Shown: positions 6,202 to 8,945 of the stretch, one piece after another
Layout: every line of letters starts with the position of its first letter
Position numbering within the stretch: the first letter of the stretch is position 1
Assembly: GCA_944385195.1 (NCBI GenBank)
Contig: CALWWH010000137.1
Location: 1-8,945, forward strand
Direction: 5' to 3'
Length of the DNA: 8,945 nt
Source of the DNA: an uncultured Oscillospiraceae bacterium
Lineage (GTDB): Bacteria > Bacillota > Clostridia > Oscillospirales > Oscillospiraceae
The notes under the pieces: generated by a model
Told to the model about the DNA's origin: nothing
The model's database searches: none
The model's input: only the letters and a program-made list of their open reading frames with translations
Made by a program: the position numbers and the translations under genes

Positions 6202-7956
6202 TTACATCTGTTCCGGCGCAGAGAAGCCCAGCAGGTCGATGCAGGTCAGCAGCATGCGGCGGGTCATATCCAGCAGCGCCAGGTAGCCCTGCCTGCGGGC
6301 CTCGTCCGGCTCCTGCAAAATGCGCACATCGTGATAGAAGCGATTGGCCGCACCCGCCAGCTCATAGCAGTAGGCGCACAGAACATTGGGCGTGCTGTCA
6401 CGGACGGCCAGCAGCAGCTGGTCGGCAAAACGGCTGAGCACCAGCTGCAAGTCCTTCTCCAGGGCGCTCTCGGCCGGGCGCAGGGCAAGGCCCGACACAT
6501 CGCCGCCGTATTTGGTCATGATCGAGCCGATCCGGACGATGGTGTAGAGCAGGTAGGGGCCGGTATTGCCCTCAAAGGAGGTAAAGCGTTCGATGTCGAA
6601 CACATAGTCCTTCGTGGCTAGGTTGCTCAGATCTCCGTACTTGAGCGCGGCAATGGCAATCTGATGGGCGGTCTGATCCATCTTCTCGGGGGGGATGACC
6701 TGGTTTTGAGCGATACGCTGGCGGACGGTATCGGTGATGTCGGCGACGAAGTTCTCCAGGCGCATGACCCCGCCGTCGCGGGTCTTGAAGGGCTTGCCGT
6801 CCTTGCCGTTCATGGTGCCAAAACCCAGGAACTTCAGCTCGGTCTCCGGGCGGACGATGCCCGTCTTGTAGGCGGTGCGGAAGACCTGCTCAAAGTGCAG
6901 CGCCTGGCGCTTGTCCACCACGTACAGGACCTTATCGGGATGGAAATCCTGCTCCCGCTGGACCAGCGTGGCCAGGTCAGTGGTGGCGTACAGCGCCGCG
7001 CCGTCGCTCTTGAGCAGGATGCAGGGGGGCACCTGCTTGGTGTCTTCCTCCGTTTGCACTTCCACCACCAGCGCGCCCTGGCTCTCGACGGCAAAGCCGT
7101 CGGCACGCATTTTCTCAATCATGGGCATAATATAGGGGTCGGCGTCGGACTCGCCCTTCCAGAGGGTGTAGTGGACATCCAGCGCCTCGTAGTTCTTGCG
7201 CAGGTCGGCAATGGAGACGTTCATAATGTGCTCTCTCAGGGCCGCATAGCCCCGCTGGCCCTTCTGCAAACGATAGGTTGCCTCGTGGGCACGGGCGGAA
7301 AAGGCCGGGTCCACCTTGCTGCGGGCACTGGCAGCAGGATAGATCTCCTCCAGCTCGCTGATGGTGAAGGGGGCCTGGCTCGGATACTCCCCGGTGTAAC
7401 TGTCGTCAAAGTAGGGCAGGTCGGGATAGCGCTCGCGGACGCCCTCGACAATCAGGCCCATTTGCAAGCCCCAGTCGCCCAGGTGCACGTCGCCGATGAC
7501 CTTGTTGCCCACATAGCGCTCCATGCGGCACAGCGCCTCGCCGATGACGGCCGGACGCAGATGGCCGACGTGGAGGGGCTTGGCGACGTTGGCCCCGCCG
7601 TAGTCTACCACGATGGTGCGCGGGGGCTCCTGCCGGGGCACGCCAAAGCGCTCGGCGCTGCGCATCTGCTCGAGGTAGGCGCACAGATACGCCGGGGTCA
7701 GCTTCAGATTGATAAACCCGGGCGCGACTGCTTCCACGGACTCAAAGGCCTCGTGGCTCAGCTGCGCGACGACGTCGTTGGCAATGGCGATGGGCGCCTT
7801 TTTGTAGGCCTTGGCCGCCGCCATGGCGCCGTTGCACTGGTATTCGCACAGATCCGGTCGGTTAGAGATCGTGGCCTTGCCATAAGAGGCATCGTAGCCG
7901 GCAGCGGTGAAGGCCGAACAGAGCAGCTCCGAGATCTGGTCAACTAGCTTATTCAT
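6202..7956 (-). CDS. argS: Arginyl-tRNA synthetase
   Basis: Class I aminoacyl-tRNA synthetase that charges tRNA-Arg with arginine using ATP, in the cytosol. From the ATG at 7954-7956 the product is 584 residues, within the bacterial range. The N-terminal tRNA-recognition domain (about 1-100) ends in PGFINLKL. The catalytic domain has HVGH at 129-132 within DYGGANVAKPLHVGHLRPAVIGEAL, then GDWGLQMG and YATTDLA. The KMSKS position is occupied by KPFKTRDGG (KTRDGG at 391-396), a degenerate form found in many bacterial ArgRS, so it does not indicate loss of function. The C-terminal helical anticodon-binding domain carries CYELAGAANRFYHDVRIL. AAGGAG (7965-7970) lies 8 bases before the ATG and decides the start; the frame is open further upstream but there it overlaps spmB. 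The gene has its own promoter and a downstream hairpin. Confidence 0.97.
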   Translation of the reverse strand: MNKLVDQISELLCSAFTAAGYDASYGKATISNRPDLCEYQCNGAMAAAKAYKKAPIAIANDVVAQLSHEAFESVEAVAPGFINLKLTPAYLCAYLEQMRSAERFGVPRQEPPRTIVVDYGGANVAKPLHVGHLRPAVIGEALCRMERYVGNKVIGDVHLGDWGLQMGLIVEGVRERYPDLPYFDDSYTGEYPSQAPFTISELEEIYPAASARSKVDPAFSARAHEATYRLQKGQRGYAALREHIMNVSIADLRKNYEALDVHYTLWKGESDADPYIMPMIEKMRADGFAVESQGALVVEVQTEEDTKQVPPCILLKSDGAALYATTDLATLVQREQDFHPDKVLYVVDKRQALHFEQVFRTAYKTGIVRPETELKFLGFGTMNGKDGKPFKTRDGGVMRLENFVADITDTVRQRIAQNQVIPPEKMDQTAHQIAIAALKYGDLSNLATKDYVFDIERFTSFEGNTGPYLLYTIVRIGSIMTKYGGDVSGLALRPAESALEKDLQLVLSRFADQLLLAVRDSTPNVLCAYCYELAGAANRFYHDVRILQEPDEARRQGYLALLDMTRRMLLTCIDLLGFSAPEQM

Positions 7957-7964
7957 GCTGATTT

Positions 7965-7970
7965 CTCCTT
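7965..7970 (-). promoter_or_regulatory. Ribosome binding site deciding the argS start
   Basis: AAGGAG on the minus strand with 8-base spacing to the ATG at 7956. It excludes the long in-frame extension reaching 8340, which would run across spmB. Confidence 0.85.
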
Positions 7971-7992
7971 TGTCTTTCGTGACGGATGTATT

Positions 7993-8021
7993 AGTATAGC
8001 ATATTTTCCCCCGAATGTACA
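7993..8021 (-). promoter_or_regulatory. Promoter of argS (extended -10)
   Basis: On the minus strand TATACT (7998-7993) is preceded by TGC. TGTACA (8021-8016; 4 of 6 matches to TTGACA) lies 17 bases upstream. It starts just after the spmB stop and gives a leader of about 30 nt, too short for a T-box element. The TGC-TATAnT form matches the permease promoter in this window. Confidence 0.7.
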
Positions 8022-8024
8022 GCC

Positions 8025-8552
8025 CTATGACCCGAAAAAAAGCCGCACAAACAGCGCCGCGGTGAAAAACCCCGTCAAATCCGCCAGCAGTGCCGCCGGC
8101 ACTGCGTAGCGCGTAGACTTCACCTCCGCAGCCCCAAAGTAGACCCCGATGGCGTAGAAGGTCGTCTCCGTGCTGCCCAGCATCACCGCCGCCGTGCGGC
8201 CGACGAGACTGTCCGCCCCATGGGCGGCGATCAATTCCGCCCCCACCGCCAGGGCCGCGGAGCCGCTGATGGGACGAACGAGCATCAAGGCCGCGCACTC
8301 CGGCGGGATGCCGACTGCATGCAGTACGGGCGCCAGCCACCGGCTAAACAGATCGATTGCCCCGGAGGCCCGCAGCATTCTGATGGCCGTCAGCAGCACC
8401 ACCAGCGTGGGCAAAATCGTCGCCAGATTCCGCAGGCCCTCCGCCGCGCCGGCAGTCAGCAGGCCGTAGACGTCCTGCTGCTTTCGCAGCGCTGCCAGCG
8501 CTGCCAGGGCCAGCAGCAGCGGCACGGCCATTTCGGACAGATACTTTACCAT
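8025..8552 (-). CDS. spmB: Spore maturation protein B
   Basis: Membrane protein of the nucleoside-recognition (Gate) domain family. With SpmA it is needed in Bacillus for proper dehydration of the spore core, acting in the developing spore; the transported species is not established. From the ATG at 8550-8552 it has 175 residues, the usual length, and several hydrophobic segments. The characteristic blocks are LMLVRPISGSAAL (about 89-101) and MLGSTETTFYAIGVYFGAAEVKSTRYAVPAALLADLTG (about 124-161). GGAG about 9 bases before the ATG supports this start. The frame continues upstream to 8630, but that part lies inside spmA in another frame and reads as non-membrane sequence. The start overlaps the end of spmA by 7 bases, so the two are translationally coupled. 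No terminator is visible before argS. Confidence 0.93.
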   Translation of the reverse strand: MVKYLSEMAVPLLLALAALAALRKQQDVYGLLTAGAAEGLRNLATILPTLVVLLTAIRMLRASGAIDLFSRWLAPVLHAVGIPPECAALMLVRPISGSAALAVGAELIAAHGADSLVGRTAAVMLGSTETTFYAIGVYFGAAEVKSTRYAVPAALLADLTGFFTAALFVRLFFGS

Positions 8553-8945
8553 CCCCGCTTTCTCCAAATGCGGCCGAGGATCATCGCCGCGCTCAGTCCC
8601 ACCGCCAGGGCGCAGGCGCTGCTGCACCACACCGCCGGCAGAATCTCAAACGGCGAGGCCGCACCGCTGGCGGCCCGCAGCGCCGCCACCGTCGTGGGCA
8701 GCAGCTGAATGGAGGCCGTGTTGAGCACAATGAAGCGGCACAGTTCGTCATTGGCCCGCTCCCCTGTCCGAAGCCGCCGGACCGCTTCAATCCCCATCGG
8801 GGTCGCCGCATTGCCCAGCCCCAACAAATTTGCCGCCGCATTGGCGCTCACAGCCTCAAAGGCCCTGTCGCTGCAGCGGGGAAACAGCCTCCGCAGCGCC
8901 GGGCGCAGCGCCGCTGCGATGCCCCGGGAGAGGCCCCCCGCCTCC
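8546..8945 (-). CDS. spmA: Spore maturation protein A, C-terminal part (5' end outside window)
   Basis: Partner of SpmB, a membrane protein of the same Gate-domain superfamily implicated in spore core dehydration. The window holds about the last 132 codons; the frame is open to the right edge, and residues upstream of the GTG at 8849-8851 (GGLSRGIAAALRPALRRLFP) still look like SpmA, so that GTG is internal. Family blocks seen are NLLGLGNAATPMGIEAV and CRFIVLNTASIQLLPTTVAALRAASGAASPFEILPAVW, followed by a last membrane segment and a basic tail WRKRGW. The TAA stop (8548-8546) overlaps the spmB ATG. Presence of the pair implies a spore-forming ancestry. Confidence 0.93.
   Translation of the reverse strand, partial: EAGGLSRGIAAALRPALRRLFPRCSDRAFEAVSANAAANLLGLGNAATPMGIEAVRRLRTGERANDELCRFIVLNTASIQLLPTTVAALRAASGAASPFEILPAVWCSSACALAVGLSAAMILGRIWRKRGW

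Noticed and set aside
6664..7947. Long plus-strand open frame (427 codons) opposite argS
   Set aside because: It is antisense to unmistakable arginyl-tRNA synthetase sequence and low in protein-like features; a GC-rich shadow frame.
7957..8340. N-terminal extension of argS
   Set aside because: It overlaps spmB in another frame, crosses the argS promoter and leader, and argS has a well-placed AAGGAG before the ATG at 7956.
8553..8630. Longer N-terminus for spmB
   Set aside because: The added residues lie within spmA in another frame, look non-membrane, and the internal ATG at 8552 gives the normal SpmB length.

Overview
The window looks like chromosomal DNA from a fairly GC-rich, spore-forming Firmicute of the class Clostridia, probably an Oscillospiraceae/Ruminococcaceae-type gut bacterium. 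The reasons are a spmA-spmB sporulation pair, strong AGGAGG-type Shine-Dalgarno sites, LplB/LplC-type sugar permeases, an SDR-type mannonate oxidoreductase, and extended -10 promoters of the TGnTATAAT kind. The genus is inference; no rRNA or other marker is present.

Layout, left to right. (1) Bases 1-3384, plus strand: a tightly spaced operon of an SDR oxidoreductase best read as D-mannonate oxidoreductase (5' end cut by the window edge), a 6-phosphogluconate dehydrogenase (gnd) and a PfkB-family kinase best read as 2-keto-3-deoxygluconate kinase. It ends in a perfect 20-bp hairpin terminator. (2) Bases 3495-5770, minus strand: a two-gene sugar ABC permease operon (LplB-like, then LplC-like) with its own terminator and a strong extended -10 promoter. 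No binding protein or ATPase is present. About 360 nt of untranslated or unexplained leader separates the promoter from the first permease start. (3) Bases 5771-6144: an AT-rich stretch with no credible gene. (4) Bases 6145-8021, minus strand: arginyl-tRNA synthetase (argS) with its own terminator and promoter. (5) Bases 8025-8945, minus strand: spmB and the 3' part of spmA, overlapping by 7 bases.

How the genes fit together. The plus-strand operon covers hexuronate catabolism: fructuronate is reduced to mannonate, and 2-keto-3-deoxygluconate (KDG) is phosphorylated to KDPG. A pentose-phosphate enzyme sits in the middle. The convergent LplB/LplC permeases are of the type often used for oligosaccharides from pectin, so a shared role in uronate-rich glycan use is plausible but not shown. 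argS and spmAB are housekeeping and sporulation neighbours.

The most unusual part is the leader of the permease operon (about 5377-5736). It has a candidate pseudoknot or switch (7-bp and 5-bp interleaved pairings), other hairpins, and a second in-frame start with a good ribosome binding site that would add 77 residues to the first permease. No firmly new system is demonstrated; this leader is the best candidate for something undescribed.
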